Positions 24,460 to 33,744 of a stretch of DNA of 63,708 nt are shown here, in pieces. Every line of letters starts with the position of its first letter. Within the stretch, counting starts at the first letter, position 1. The translations under genes were made by a program, and so were the position numbers. A model generated the notes under the pieces. The model saw only the letters and a list, made by a program, of their open reading frames with translations. It searched no databases and was not told the origin of the DNA. The DNA comes from JAVVSR01 sp036654095 (GTDB taxonomy: Bacteria > Bacillota > Clostridia > Christensenellales > CAG-917), in the NCBI GenBank assembly GCA_036654095.1, contig JAVVSR010000011.1:1-63708 (forward strand). The letters are read 5' to 3'.

Positions 24460-27249
24460 TTAGGCGGCATATACAATTATTATGCTAGCTCCCGATGCGG
24501 ATGCTGTTATATATCCAAAATTTCCACCATTTGCAACAAACCCCGTTCCGCTTATAGCGTCTCTCAACTCGTCCTCTAACTTTACGTACGAATAATTCAT
24601 TTTAAATTCAACGCCTTTAAGCCCGTTTTGACTTGCGTATTGGAACAGTTTTTTTAGTTCGCCACGGCCGTCAATTAAAAGGTCGCCCACATAGTCTTTG
24701 CCCAATACCTCGTCATAGACAAACACCGTCGCGTCATAATAATCAAAGGTGTTTTTAGCAGGAGGGAAATTATGCTCGGCCTTTTCAACGTGCGATGGAT
24801 TTTCATCGTCGCTAGCCAAAAAGTAGTTGTGACTTAAAACTTCAAACTGACCACTTACAGTAGAATCACCCCAAGTGCTGTCTATAAAATACCACTCTGC
24901 TTCGCCGTTTTCATCAGCGTCAAGCAAAACTTTGTTCCACGCGTGTCCGCCGCCATTGGCGACACCGCTTACCCTAATTGCGCTTATGCCCTCCATACCG
25001 CACATCAAAACAAACGCTTTCGCTTTTCCGTCGCAAACCGCGCGCCTATCTTTAGGATTTAAAAATACGCCTTCAAGATAGTATCCATAAAACTTCATCT
25101 TTTCATTTAAGGCATAAAGCACATATTGATTTTCAGTCATTCCAACAGGACGGTTTACAGGCATTTCAGACAAGTCGGTGTCATAGGTCACATCGAAACA
25201 AAGCCAGTCGTAAATGGCATGTACCTTTTCATAGTCGGTCATATCGTCGATAATAATTTTATTTAAAACTTTGCGCGCCTCGGCATAAACTTTATTTATT
25301 GTAGTCGCATTTTCGCCAACAATTTGCGGCTTATAGCCCCACTGTAATGCCTTATATAACATATTTGTGGACGTAACCGTAAAGTATTCGGTTTGATTGT
25401 CGATATACAAAGTGCGCGCCCCCGAAACATTTTTATAGTGCGGAGTTACGTTTGCCAGTTGTGGCGAGGCTAGCGCCCGAGCGGTATTTTTGGTTGGAAA
25501 TCTATCAGACGTATTGTCGTAACTTAAATTAAAACTTACCTCGCCCACATATACTTTTGAATACAGTGGAAAGCTTGGCATTACCCCCGACTCAACATAT
25601 GTATCATATGCCTTTGAAATTTTATTTTCTATTGAAATATTTTTATCATAGTCGATAAACAAGTTAAGCTTGGGCGAACCTTCGGCATATAATCCATTTG
25701 CAATAGCGTTGCTTATCGTATTGTTTAATTCGCGCTGATTAGATATATAGCCATTTTGCTCGTATCCTCCATAGCTGTGCGCAATATCAAAATACTTAGC
25801 TTTTAAACTTCCGCTGTTAGCGCAAGCTATCGTCACATATTTGCTTTCAACGTTGCCTATTTTGGCCCTTATATGATACTCGCCCTCCTCGACGGGAAGA
25901 TAGACAAAACTAGTACCCGTAGCCGATTGCAAAACATCATTAACATACCATTGCACATTATTAACCGCGCCAACGGGTTCAACCGCGGCGATAAAATTAA
26001 CTGCTTCAAACGCGCCAATTTGCTTAAGATTGTTGTTTGTTGAAAGCAAAATCCGCGATGGCGCAGTCAAAACAACTTTGACGTCAAAAACAAGTTCGTT
26101 AGATTTTATGCCGTTAAGCTTAACATAAAATGTTTTAATTCCGTCTTTAGAATAAGATTGGCTATAAACTTTATCATCAAAAAATTTGGCTAACTTCTTT
26201 GTGGTGTATGTGGGCGCGACTTCTCCATTTTCAAAAATTTCAAGTTTTATTTCGCTTTCGGGGTCAACATATGTTAGGTCATAATTCAACGAAATCTCAA
26301 TATTTGCATTAGTTTTAATTACCGATTGACTGCTTGTAATTTCGATTGATTTAACAATATTATAACTTGGACTAACACTCACCGAATTGCTTCTCGACCC
26401 GTCTACAACAGCGTAGACGATATATGCGCTATGTTCTTTGGTTATAAAGTTTAAAACTTTTTTGTTTAAGCCCTCCGAAATTTCGACAACCGCTTTATCC
26501 GCTATTTTCGCATACCACTTGATTTCGGGATTTTCATTACACTCCACAGGCCAACCCAGAGTTAGCGGATATCCCTCGCCCATAACAGCCGCGCCATTTC
26601 CCGTTGACAAAGTAACATCGCGCATAGCTGAATAAACACCGCACTCCACCGTGGCCGAAAGTTCGCCCGAGGACAATGTCACCACATAGGTTTTCCCAAT
26701 AGTTTTGGGCATAGAATATGTAAATTCTCTACCCTCTTGCGAAACAATTTCGGTACTAGTTTCTTTATTAGAAACCGTCCACAAAAATTTAGTTGTAGGG
26801 CTTATTGACTTATTCGGCTTAGCTTTAAATGTAATATCCGACAGCTTTGTGCCTGACGAAACAACTTGATTAAGAACCCCTATTGTTTCAATTTCAAGTG
26901 TCCTAAGCGGGGCATAAATAACAGTTACCTCTGTCGTTGCTGAAAGTTTTTTATAATTTGTTGAGGCTGTGATTGTAGCTTTTCCTATACCGACGCCCTT
27001 TATTTTACCTTCGGCGTCAATGGAAACTTTCTTTTCATTAGACGACGAATAAACAATAGTTTCGTCATAGTTTTGTGGCTCGACATTTAACCGCAAAGCC
27101 TTTTCTTCACCCAACTCGACAGAAACCTTGCTTTCCACAAAGGATATCTCTGTAATTTTTTTCCCAAACAAAAGCGTGCAGGCAGAAAAACTGGTCATTG
27201 CTACGGCCAAAACCATCATAGCTACCATTAATTTTAGTTTTCTTTTCAT
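24460..27249 (-). CDS. Secreted lipoprotein with Big2 domains and a transglutaminase-like domain
   Basis: A 929-residue surface protein. Residues 1-23 are a lipoprotein signal with lipobox SFSAC. The first repeat, about 32-110, fits the bacterial Ig-like Big2 fold (ISFVESKVSVELGEE... TVIYAP), and further Ig-like modules follow to about residue 480. The last third contains a transglutaminase core: the Cys in RAVCDGKAKAFVLM, the His in GGHAWNKV, and the Asp in FIDSTWGD. This triad is that of cysteine proteases or transglutaminases acting on peptides or cell wall. The substrate is unknown. It is probably a wall-associated peptidase or crosslinker. Confidence 0.85.
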   Translation of the reverse strand: MKRKLKLMVAMMVLAVAMTSFSACTLLFGKKITEISFVESKVSVELGEEKALRLNVEPQNYDETIVYSSSNEKKVSIDAEGKIKGVGIGKATITASTNYKKLSATTEVTVIYAPLRTLEIETIGVLNQVVSSGTKLSDITFKAKPNKSISPTTKFLWTVSNKETSTEIVSQEGREFTYSMPKTIGKTYVVTLSSGELSATVECGVYSAMRDVTLSTGNGAAVMGEGYPLTLGWPVECNENPEIKWYAKIADKAVVEISEGLNKKVLNFITKEHSAYIVYAVVDGSRSNSVSVSPSYNIVKSIEITSSQSVIKTNANIEISLNYDLTYVDPESEIKLEIFENGEVAPTYTTKKLAKFFDDKVYSQSYSKDGIKTFYVKLNGIKSNELVFDVKVVLTAPSRILLSTNNNLKQIGAFEAVNFIAAVEPVGAVNNVQWYVNDVLQSATGTSFVYLPVEEGEYHIRAKIGNVESKYVTIACANSGSLKAKYFDIAHSYGGYEQNGYISNQRELNNTISNAIANGLYAEGSPKLNLFIDYDKNISIENKISKAYDTYVESGVMPSFPLYSKVYVGEVSFNLSYDNTSDRFPTKNTARALASPQLANVTPHYKNVSGARTLYIDNQTEYFTVTSTNMLYKALQWGYKPQIVGENATTINKVYAEARKVLNKIIIDDMTDYEKVHAIYDWLCFDVTYDTDLSEMPVNRPVGMTENQYVLYALNEKMKFYGYYLEGVFLNPKDRRAVCDGKAKAFVLMCGMEGISAIRVSGVANGGGHAWNKVLLDADENGEAEWYFIDSTWGDSTVSGQFEVLSHNYFLASDDENPSHVEKAEHNFPPAKNTFDYYDATVFVYDEVLGKDYVGDLLIDGRGELKKLFQYASQNGLKGVEFKMNYSYVKLEDELRDAISGTGFVANGGNFGYITASASGASIIIVYAA

Positions 27250-27493
27250 TTAAGACCCCTTTGCGCAAGGCCACAAACGGTGTTTATCTAAATCCATTAC
27301 TTTCAAAAACAATAAAGTATGGCCAAACACTCTAATCTCGCGACGCGTTTCTTTTCCGCACAATCCTCTATATTCATTTTACATCAAAACCTAGCTTTGT
27401 CAATACTTTTTATTTTAACATATTGTATAATATTATTGTTATATAAAACAAAGTGTGATAAAATAAACTTATTAAATGTATTGGAGATAAATT

Positions 27494-27910
27494 TTGACCG
27501 ATAATATTCCCGTATTAAACAGCGTTATACCAAAATCTGAAGCGGTAAATCAAAATCCGCTAGTGCTTGCCTTCATAGGCGATAGCGTTCAACAATTATA
27601 CGTGCGCACAAAGCTAGTCGTCGGCAGCACTAAAAAAACGGGCGAGTTGCATAAACTTGCCATTCGCGAAATAAAAGCCGTGGCTCAAGCGGAAACTCTT
27701 GACCATTTGTTGCCGCTGTTCAACGACGACGAAATGGCAATTTATAAGCGCGCTCGAAACAGCAAGGCGAATACCATTGCAAAAAACGCATCTGTTGCCG
27801 ACTACAAAAAAGCTAGTGGTTTTGAAGCGGTTTTAGGATATTTATATTTAATTGGCGAACACGACAGACTGAACGAATTATTGTCATACAAGCCAGAGGA
27901 AATTTTATGA
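27494..27910 (+). CDS. mrnC: Mini-ribonuclease III
   Basis: A 138-residue RNase III catalytic domain without a dsRNA-binding domain. It has the ALAFIGDSVQQLYVRTKLV signature helix (Asp of the metal site) and the GFEAVLGYLYLIG helix (Glu). It matures the 5' and 3' ends of 23S rRNA in Bacillota. It starts at TTG with GGAGATAA upstream, and its stop overlaps the rlmB start (ATGA). In Bacillus it lies in the cysS-mrnC-rlmB-yacP-sigH cluster, and the same order continues here. Confidence 0.92.
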   Translation: MTDNIPVLNSVIPKSEAVNQNPLVLAFIGDSVQQLYVRTKLVVGSTKKTGELHKLAIREIKAVAQAETLDHLLPLFNDDEMAIYKRARNSKANTIAKNASVADYKKASGFEAVLGYLYLIGEHDRLNELLSYKPEEIL

Positions 27911-28638
27911 TAATTGAAGGTAAAAATCCCGTTTATGAAGCCCTTCGAGGGGACGCGACAATCGAAAAAATGTACGTGCAAAACGGCGCGGACGAAGGCG
28001 TTATTAACAACATAATTAGGCTTGCTCGCGAAAAGAAAATTATTGTTAGTTTTGTTGATAAAACGACATTGGACAGGCTGTCGCCTTCTGGCCGACATCA
28101 AGGCGTTTTGGCCACGGCGACCGAGTTTAACTATTCGGAATTAAATGAGTTATTGGCCGTCGCGGAAGCTCGAAACGAACCGCCGTTTTTGCTTATTTTA
28201 GATGGCTTAACCGACCCTCATAATTTGGGCAGTATTATTAGAACAGCAGAGTGCGCGGGTGTCCACGGAATAGTTATACCAAAGCATCGCAGCGTAACGG
28301 TAAATGAAACTGTAATTAAATGCTCGGCAGGCGCAGTGGAACATATTAAGATAGCTAAAGTTACAAATATTAATGATGCCATTCGTCAGCTAAAAGAGCA
28401 GAATGTGTATGTTTATGGAGCTGATATGGACGGTGAACCTATGTATTCCGCTAACTTAAAGGGCGCGATAGCGATTGTAATCGGAAGCGAAGGCGAGGGT
28501 ATTAAGCGTTTAACGAGGGAGCTTTGCGACGGTATAATATCCATTGAAATGTTTGGTAAATTAAACAGTTTAAACGCCTCTGTTGCGGCCGCTATTTTGG
28601 TTTACGAACGCGTTAGACAAACAAAAATTAAACTATGA
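27907..28638 (+). CDS. rlmB: 23S rRNA 2'-O-ribose methyltransferase RlmB (SpoU/TrmH family)
   Basis: A 243-residue SPOUT enzyme. An N-terminal substrate-binding part (IEGKNPVYEAL) is followed by the knotted catalytic domain with motif 1 LDGLTDPHNLGSIIRTAE, motif 2 IAIVIGSEGEGIKRLTRELCD and motif 3 SLNASVAAAILVYE. It methylates G2251 of 23S rRNA in the peptidyl-transferase centre. It is coupled to mrnC upstream and sigH downstream by ATGA overlaps, so one operon. Confidence 0.92.
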   Translation: MIIEGKNPVYEALRGDATIEKMYVQNGADEGVINNIIRLAREKKIIVSFVDKTTLDRLSPSGRHQGVLATATEFNYSELNELLAVAEARNEPPFLLILDGLTDPHNLGSIIRTAECAGVHGIVIPKHRSVTVNETVIKCSAGAVEHIKIAKVTNINDAIRQLKEQNVYVYGADMDGEPMYSANLKGAIAIVIGSEGEGIKRLTRELCDGIISIEMFGKLNSLNASVAAAILVYERVRQTKIKL

Positions 28639-29204
28639 ACTATGAATTTTTTACCGACGAAGAGTTGGTTTTTATGGCGCAAAAAGGCGACAACGAAAGC
28701 ATTAATCAGCTACTTTACCGTTATAAAAAACTGGTAAAGTCTATTGCGCGTAAATTCTTTTTAGTTGGAGGCGAAACGGACGACCTTATTCAAGAAGGTA
28801 TGGTTGCCCTGTACCACGCCGTCAGCACTTTTAACGTCGATAAAAACGCTTTGTTTAAGACCTTTGCTTCTCGTTGCATTAGATGTCAAATTTATGATGC
28901 TATAAAGTCGGCAAGCCGAGGCAAGCACCGTGCATTAAACGAATTTGTTTCGTTAAATGAAAACGCCGTTGAGTTGGCCGAATCTGATGACGGCGACCCT
29001 GAATCGGCTTATCTTGCCGAGGAAAGCCTGCTTGCTATTGAAACCAAAATTAAGCAAGTTTTGTCCGACAATGAACGCGAAATATTTGACCTTTATCTTA
29101 GCGGTCATAGCTACATTGAAATCGGTCATATTTTAAATGTTTCGTCAAAAAAAGTTGATAACTCGCTTCAAAAAATTAAAAAAACTTTAAAGCGCGCGCT
29201 TTAG
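28635..29204 (+). CDS. sigH: RNA polymerase sigma factor SigH (early sporulation / stationary phase)
   Basis: A 189-residue sigma-70-family factor of the small SigH group. Region 2 is visible as LLYRYKKLVKSIARKFFLVGGETDDLIQEGMVALYHAV with the FASRCIRCQIYDAIKSASRGKHRAL DNA-melting part; region 4 is LSGHSYIEIGHILNVSSKKVDNSLQKIKKTL. In Bacillus SigH turns on spo0A and other start-of-sporulation genes. yacP, which normally lies between rlmB and sigH, is absent, and rpmG-secE does not follow. Confidence 0.88.
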   Translation: MNYEFFTDEELVFMAQKGDNESINQLLYRYKKLVKSIARKFFLVGGETDDLIQEGMVALYHAVSTFNVDKNALFKTFASRCIRCQIYDAIKSASRGKHRALNEFVSLNENAVELAESDDGDPESAYLAEESLLAIETKIKQVLSDNEREIFDLYLSGHSYIEIGHILNVSSKKVDNSLQKIKKTLKRAL

Positions 29205-29215
29205 TACTGTTTTTT

Positions 29216-29490
29216 GCGCTTGTGTTATCCTTGTGCTGTGTTTGCGCTGTATAGTATTATGCTTGTGTTGTACTGTGTTGTCCTTGTGCCGTGTTGTGTA
29301 GTATTATGCTTATGTTGTGCTTGTGCTGTGTAGTGCTGTGTAGTATTATGCTTATGTTGTGCTTGTGCTGTGTAGTGCTGTGTAGTATTATGTTTATGTT
29401 GTGCTTGTGCTGTGTTTGTGTTGTACTGTGTTGTGCTTGTGCCGTGTTTGCGTTTGTGTTGCGTTGTACTGTGTTGTACGGTGTTGCGCT
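29216..29490. repeat. GT-rich low-complexity array with a 42-bp unit
   Basis: Starting at about 29299, copies of a 42-bp unit TAGTATTATG(C/T)TTATGTTGT... are nearly perfect, surrounded by a looser mix of TTGTGCTGTG words back to 29216. The unit is 14 codons long, so an apparent 82-residue ORF (Cys/Leu/Met-rich) is a by-product; it lacks a ribosome site. It occupies the sigH to rpsF gap (29205-29742). Confidence 0.8.
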
Positions 29491-29631
29491 TGTGTTTTTA
29501 TTTTATTTATCCATTTTCCATATTTTAAAGTTTATTTGATTATTTTTTGATATTTTTATGCTTTTTTTTGACATTTCTTAGCTTATTTCAATCATTTTGT
29601 CGCCACAACTTGCTTTTCTTGCCTTTTTCGC

Positions 29632-29660
29632 TTTACAAGTTATTGTTATTTATATATAAT
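29632..29660 (+). promoter_or_regulatory. Promoter of the rpsF-ssb-rpsR operon
   Basis: TTTACA (29632-29637), 17 bp, TATAAT (29655-29660). Confidence 0.7.
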
Positions 29661-29693
29661 GAAATAACATTATTAGTATATATTAATGTTTTC

Positions 29694-29723
29694 CTTGCTC
29701 ACCTTTAAAAGTGAGCCATTAAG
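29694..29723 (+). promoter_or_regulatory. Leader hairpin, possible S6:S18 autoregulatory site
   Basis: CTTGCTCAC and GTGAGC-CATT-AAG form a bulged stem-loop in the rpsF 5' UTR just before the ribosome site AAGGAGG. Bacterial S6 operons commonly carry such a leader that binds the S6:S18 pair; the exact conserved loop bases are not all recognisable here. Confidence 0.4.
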
Positions 29724-29742
29724 TCCATAAGGAGGTATGAAA

Positions 29743-30024
29743 ATGAACAAGTACGAGATTTTGTACATTATCGATAATGAACTCGACGACGAAAAAAAGA
29801 CTGCAATAGTTGATAGGTTTGCTGACTTAGTTAAATCGCTCGGTGGTGAAGTTGTTGGTACTGATAAATGGGGCGCAAAGAAATATGCTTATCCCATTAA
29901 CTACAAGACCGAAGGCTACTATGTTTTGATGAATTTCACTGGCGATTCCACAGCTCCGCTTGAAATCGAGCGCCAAATGAGAAACACAGACAGCATCATT
30001 CGTCAAATGATAATCCGAAAATAA
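29743..30024 (+). CDS. rpsF: 30S ribosomal protein S6
   Basis: A 93-residue S6: KYEILYIIDNELDDEKK start, WGAKKYAYPINYKTEGYYVLMNF centre and the MRNTDSIIRQMIIRK end. It pairs with S18 on the 30S platform. The ATG at 29743 is preferred over one at 29737 because AAGGAGG ends only one base before the earlier codon. It is first in the conserved rpsF-ssb-rpsR operon. Confidence 0.95.
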   Translation: MNKYEILYIIDNELDDEKKTAIVDRFADLVKSLGGEVVGTDKWGAKKYAYPINYKTEGYYVLMNFTGDSTAPLEIERQMRNTDSIIRQMIIRK

Positions 30025-30043
30025 TTTATAAGGGGTTTCACGT

Positions 30044-30439
30044 ATGAATAAGGTATTTTTAATTGGTAATTTGACCAAAAATCCAGAGCTTACAAATACT
30101 GGCTCGGGTATTCCTGTTTGCAAGTTTACTCTTGCCGTTTCGCGCAGATTTTCAAACAGCGAAGGTGTTAGAGAAACTGACTTTTTGCCTATTATCGTTT
30201 GGAGGGCTCAAGCCGAGCACTGCAATAAATATTTAAAGAAAGGTAGCAAAGCTGCAATATCGGGCGCAATTCAAACTCGTACCTACGATGCCACTGACGG
30301 CACTCGCAGATATGTCACTGAAATTGTTGCTGATGAGGTAAAGTTCCTAAGCACTCGCAATGACGCCCCTGAAACAGAAGGCGCAACAGATGGTGCTTTC
30401 GATGACTTACAAGCAGTCGACGAAAACTTACCTTTCTAA
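30044..30439 (+). CDS. ssb: Single-stranded DNA-binding protein
   Basis: A 131-residue SSB, short for the family. The OB-fold is intact (NKVFLIGNLTKNPELTNT, FTLAVSRRFSN, IIVWRAQAEHCNKYLKKGSK). The C-terminal tail ends in acidic DENLPF, the hydrophobic-acidic tip that recruits replication and repair partners. The linker is very short. It lies between rpsF and rpsR as in most Bacillota. Confidence 0.95.
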   Translation: MNKVFLIGNLTKNPELTNTGSGIPVCKFTLAVSRRFSNSEGVRETDFLPIIVWRAQAEHCNKYLKKGSKAAISGAIQTRTYDATDGTRRYVTEIVADEVKFLSTRNDAPETEGATDGAFDDLQAVDENLPF

Positions 30440-30479
30440 TTTTCCACCCCTTGAGGGTATTAATTGGAGGTTTTTAAAA

Positions 30480-30728
30480 ATGAGTGAAGAAATTACAAAG
30501 CGTCCTCAACAAAAGAGGATTCCTAAGCGTAAAGTTTGTCAGTTCTGTGTCGATAAAATTGATGATATCGACTACAAGGATGTTGTAAAACTTAAAAAGT
30601 ATATCACAGAAAAAGGCAAAATGATTCCTCGCCGTATGAGTGGCGTTTGCGCTAAGCACCAACGCGTGCTTGCCGAAGCTATTAAACGCGCTAGGGTTAT
30701 GGCTCTTCTCCCCTATAAAGCTGATTAG
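30480..30728 (+). CDS. rpsR: 30S ribosomal protein S18
   Basis: An 82-residue S18 with RKVCQFCVDKIDDIDYKDVVKLKKYITEKGKMIPRRMSGVCAKHQRVLAEAIKRARVMALLPY spread through the protein. It keeps three cysteines, including a CxxC, so this is the zinc-binding (C+) form. The start is the ATG at 30480, 9 nt after GGAGG (30466-30470); an open frame upstream of it overlaps ssb and is not used. Confidence 0.95.
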   Translation: MSEEITKRPQQKRIPKRKVCQFCVDKIDDIDYKDVVKLKKYITEKGKMIPRRMSGVCAKHQRVLAEAIKRARVMALLPYKAD

Positions 30729-30832
30729 TTGGCGTTGTAGGTATAAGGTTTGCCGAAAATTAGCGTTGATTTGAATTTAATATTTTTCATTGTCGCCTAA
30801 TTTGTATGCAACCCTAAAAAACAAACTATATA

Positions 30833-30862
30833 AAAACCGTCTAATATTTTAGACGGTTTTGT
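30833..30862. terminator. Bidirectional terminator between rpsR and ktrA
   Basis: AAAACCGTCTAA, loop TATT, TTAGACGGTTTTG. A and T runs lie on both sides, between the convergent rpsR and ktrA genes. Confidence 0.85.
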
Positions 30863-30902
30863 TTTACATTTTTGTGTTGTTTTAGCAACAACTTATCCCA
30901 CT

Positions 30903-31571
30903 TTACTGTTTTTGCAAAATTTCAAGATTTTCGCGATTGCCACCGATTATCAATGTGTCGCCATCTTCAAAAGGCGCTTCTGCGGCTAAATTTACAATTA
31001 CATTACCGCCTCGCTCAATCCCAATTACGTTAAGCTCGTACTTTTTGCGCAATTCAAGTTCGGCCAAACTTTTGCCCTTCCAAGCTTCGGGAAGTCGCGT
31101 TTCGATAATACTGTATTCGTGACTGACAAACATTATGTCGTGCAACAGCGGATTTGCCAACCTCGTCGCTAGCTTTTCGCCCATCTCCATTTCGGGAATA
31201 AGAACCTCGTCGGCGCCTACTCTTTCCAATACAGACTTGTGCTTTAAACTTTGCGCCTTGGCAATTACTTTCTTGACACCCAATTCCTTGCAAGCCAAAG
31301 TCGCCAATACGCTAGCTTCTAAATCGTTTCCGATTGCAATAATAACTACATCAAAATTTTCAATACCTAACGCGCTAAGCGTGCGTTCATCACTGACATC
31401 GGCCACGGCTGAATAGGTAACAAAATCCCTTACCCTAAGCACTGCGTCTTCCTTTTCGTCAACCGCTAATATTTCAACGCCTTTTTCAAATAAGGTTTTT
31501 GCTACCGAATAGCCAAACCTACCAAGCCCCAAAACAGCAAACTGCCGTTTTCTCGTTTTTTCAATTTTCAT
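30903..31571 (-). CDS. ktrA: Potassium-uptake regulator KtrA (RCK protein)
   Basis: A 222-residue cytoplasmic ring protein. Residues 10-130 are the RCK-N Rossmann domain with the nucleotide loop VLGLGRFGYSVA; residues about 140-222 are the RCK-C domain. It binds ATP/ADP/NAD and often c-di-AMP at the RCK-C pocket, and it opens the KtrB channel. It is third in an ung-ktrB-ktrA operon. Confidence 0.92.
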   Translation of the reverse strand: MKIEKTRKRQFAVLGLGRFGYSVAKTLFEKGVEILAVDEKEDAVLRVRDFVTYSAVADVSDERTLSALGIENFDVVIIAIGNDLEASVLATLACKELGVKKVIAKAQSLKHKSVLERVGADEVLIPEMEMGEKLATRLANPLLHDIMFVSHEYSIIETRLPEAWKGKSLAELELRKKYELNVIGIERGGNVIVNLAAEAPFEDGDTLIIGGNRENLEILQKQ

Positions 31572-31583
31572 ATTGTCTCCCTT

Positions 31584-32990
31584 CTATCCAATAAGAATTT
31601 TAGCATCTGGATATTTAATTTTAACATTATCTTTACGAGCTTTTTGCATAATAGCCATACCCAATGTCAGCACTCCAACTCGACCTATAAACATTGTTGC
31701 GCAAAGTGAAATTTTGCTGACAATATGTAGCGTTGGAGTAATGCCTGTACTGAGGCCAACTGTTGCGAAAGCGCTTACGGATTCAAAAATATAGCTTAAC
31801 AATGCCGAGTCGTCATCGCCGCCTTCAACCAACCAAAGCAAGGTTGTTTGCAGCAATACCAAGGCGCTTGCAACCATAATAATTGTAACCACTTTCCGAG
31901 TAGTTTTACGTGTAATTGTTTGCTTGCCAACAACGACTTCGTCCGCATCGCGCAGTGTTGCAATTAAAACCATAATCATAACAAAAAGCGTGGTTGTTTT
32001 AATGCCGCCGCCCGTTGAGGCTGGACTTGCGCCAACAAACATCAACATTATTGTAATAAGTTTTGACCCTTCGGTTAAATCGCCTTGATTGACCGACGAA
32101 AACCCTGCCGTCCTTGCGGTTGTGGACTGGAAAAACGCATTTACTAGTTTGTCGCCAAACGACATTTTACCAAGTGTCAACGGATTGTAATATTCCGCCG
32201 CAAAAAAGAATATTGTGCCTATTGTTAGAAGCGCCGCAGTCATTCCGATAGCTACTTTCGTATGGAGAGCTAGCCTGCGATTTTTTTTCCGACCGTAGAT
32301 ATCGGCGAAAACCATAAATCCTAAACCGCCAACAATAATCAAACCCGCTATTGTAAGCATAGGTATCGGTGACGAATATATGCCCGCTAAACTCGAGTAC
32401 GCGCCAAAATCCATTCCAAGTATATCTAATCCCGCATTGCAAAAAGCCGAGATTGCCGTGAATACTGATACGTATAAACCGCGCCCAAATCCCATCATTG
32501 GCACAAATTTAAATAAAAGTATAAGCGCGCCGATACCCTCGACCACAAACGTGAATATAAGCACACGCTTGGTAAGTTTCACGACGCCCTTTAAATTATC
32601 CTGCGAAAGATTTTCTTGTATGGCAAGCCTTTCCCTTAAACTGATTTTTTTTCCAATAAGCAAAAACATCAAAGTCGTTGTGGTCATAAAGCCAAGCCCG
32701 CCCACCTGAATAAGCAACAGCAAAACTACTTGGCCGAAAATTGTTAATTGCGTCGCGGGGTCAACAACTGCCAAACCCGTTACACACACAGCGCTTGTCG
32801 CCATAAACAACGAGTTGACAAAGCCAATACATTTTCCGCTTTTAGACGAAATTGGCAACATAAGAAGAAGCATTCCGACAGTGATAATGCCCAAAAATCC
32901 AAGTAGTATCACCCTAGCAGGTGTCATATTGTCTTTAATTTTAGAAAATAGCGGCTTTTTTTTAGCCATTGTATCGGTTGCGTTAATCAT
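31584..32990 (-). CDS. ktrB: Potassium transporter KtrB (TrkH family)
   Basis: A 468-residue membrane protein with four M1-P-M2 repeats: the selectivity-filter segments appear as TSAVCVTGLAVVD, SAFCNAGLDILG, STTARTAGFSSV and SAFATVGLSTG, each with the conserved Gly. It imports K+ (with Na+) and is gated by KtrA. The ATG at 32990 lies just inside the window left by the ung stop; a TTG at 32999 and an ATG at 32969 are alternatives. No ribosome site is seen, so it is probably coupled to ung translation. Confidence 0.92.
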   Translation of the reverse strand: MINATDTMAKKKPLFSKIKDNMTPARVILLGFLGIITVGMLLLMLPISSKSGKCIGFVNSLFMATSAVCVTGLAVVDPATQLTIFGQVVLLLLIQVGGLGFMTTTTLMFLLIGKKISLRERLAIQENLSQDNLKGVVKLTKRVLIFTFVVEGIGALILLFKFVPMMGFGRGLYVSVFTAISAFCNAGLDILGMDFGAYSSLAGIYSSPIPMLTIAGLIIVGGLGFMVFADIYGRKKNRRLALHTKVAIGMTAALLTIGTIFFFAAEYYNPLTLGKMSFGDKLVNAFFQSTTARTAGFSSVNQGDLTEGSKLITIMLMFVGASPASTGGGIKTTTLFVMIMVLIATLRDADEVVVGKQTITRKTTRKVVTIIMVASALVLLQTTLLWLVEGGDDDSALLSYIFESVSAFATVGLSTGITPTLHIVSKISLCATMFIGRVGVLTLGMAIMQKARKDNVKIKYPDAKILIG

Positions 32991-32991
32991 T

Positions 32992-33660
32992 TTATTCAAT
33001 TTGCCATTTTACGGGAGGCATATCCACGGAAATCAAACAGTCATTTGCCCTAGAAAATGGACGGCTTCCAAAAAATCCATTATAAGCAGATAAGGGGCTA
33101 GGGTGCGCCGACTCAATTATAAAGTGACTCGGATTTGTAATATATTTTTTCTTTGCTCGGGCGTTTGCGCCCCACAAAATAAAAACTATTGGTTGTTTTC
33201 TTTCATTCAATTTTTGAATTATTTTATCAGTAAATTCCTGCCAGCCGCAATCTTTATGGCTGTTTGCCTGCCCTTCGCGAACAGTTAATACAGTGTTTAA
33301 TAAAAGAACGCCGCTTTTTGTCCAACTTTCCAAATTTCCGTGCCGAGGAGGTTCTATTTTAAGGTCTGCCTTAAGCTCCTTAAATATATTGACAAGCGAC
33401 GGCGGTGGAGGAACGCCCTTCTTTACCGAAAAACATAGCCCGTGCGCCTGACCAACATTGTGATACGGGTCTTGACCCAAAATTACCACGCGCACGTCTT
33501 CATAGGGAGTGAATTTAAGCGCGTTAAAAATATCGTGCATTTCGGGATAACAGGTATACGAAAAATATTCCTTTTTTAAAAATTCCCTAATGTTTAGATA
33601 GTTTTGGCCGTTAAATTCATCGTTTAATATCTTGTCCCAACTATTTCCAATGTGTACCAT
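32992..33660 (-). CDS. ung: Uracil-DNA glycosylase
   Basis: A 222-residue family-1 UDG that removes uracil from DNA. The water-activating motif GQDPYH lies near residue 62 and the minor-groove loop HPSPLSAYNGF near 183. It also has LLNTVLTVREGQANSH, the usual partner segment. The ribosome site is weak and distant (AAGGAAAAGG about 19 nt before the ATG). It overlaps the ktrB region and starts the operon that continues with ktrB-ktrA. Confidence 0.95.
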   Translation of the reverse strand: MVHIGNSWDKILNDEFNGQNYLNIREFLKKEYFSYTCYPEMHDIFNALKFTPYEDVRVVILGQDPYHNVGQAHGLCFSVKKGVPPPPSLVNIFKELKADLKIEPPRHGNLESWTKSGVLLLNTVLTVREGQANSHKDCGWQEFTDKIIQKLNERKQPIVFILWGANARAKKKYITNPSHFIIESAHPSPLSAYNGFFGSRPFSRANDCLISVDMPPVKWQIE

Positions 33661-33744
33661 TTTTTTGCGCGGTTGCGCCTTTTCCTTTGAAATATTGTAT
33701 TAGCTTTATTATAAAAAATTATCATTTAAACAATTTTTTTGTTT

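Noticed and set aside
29291..29539. 82-residue Cys/Leu/Met-rich ORF after sigH
   Set aside because: The 42-bp repeat is a multiple of three, so a long frame appears by chance; no ribosome site and low-complexity composition.
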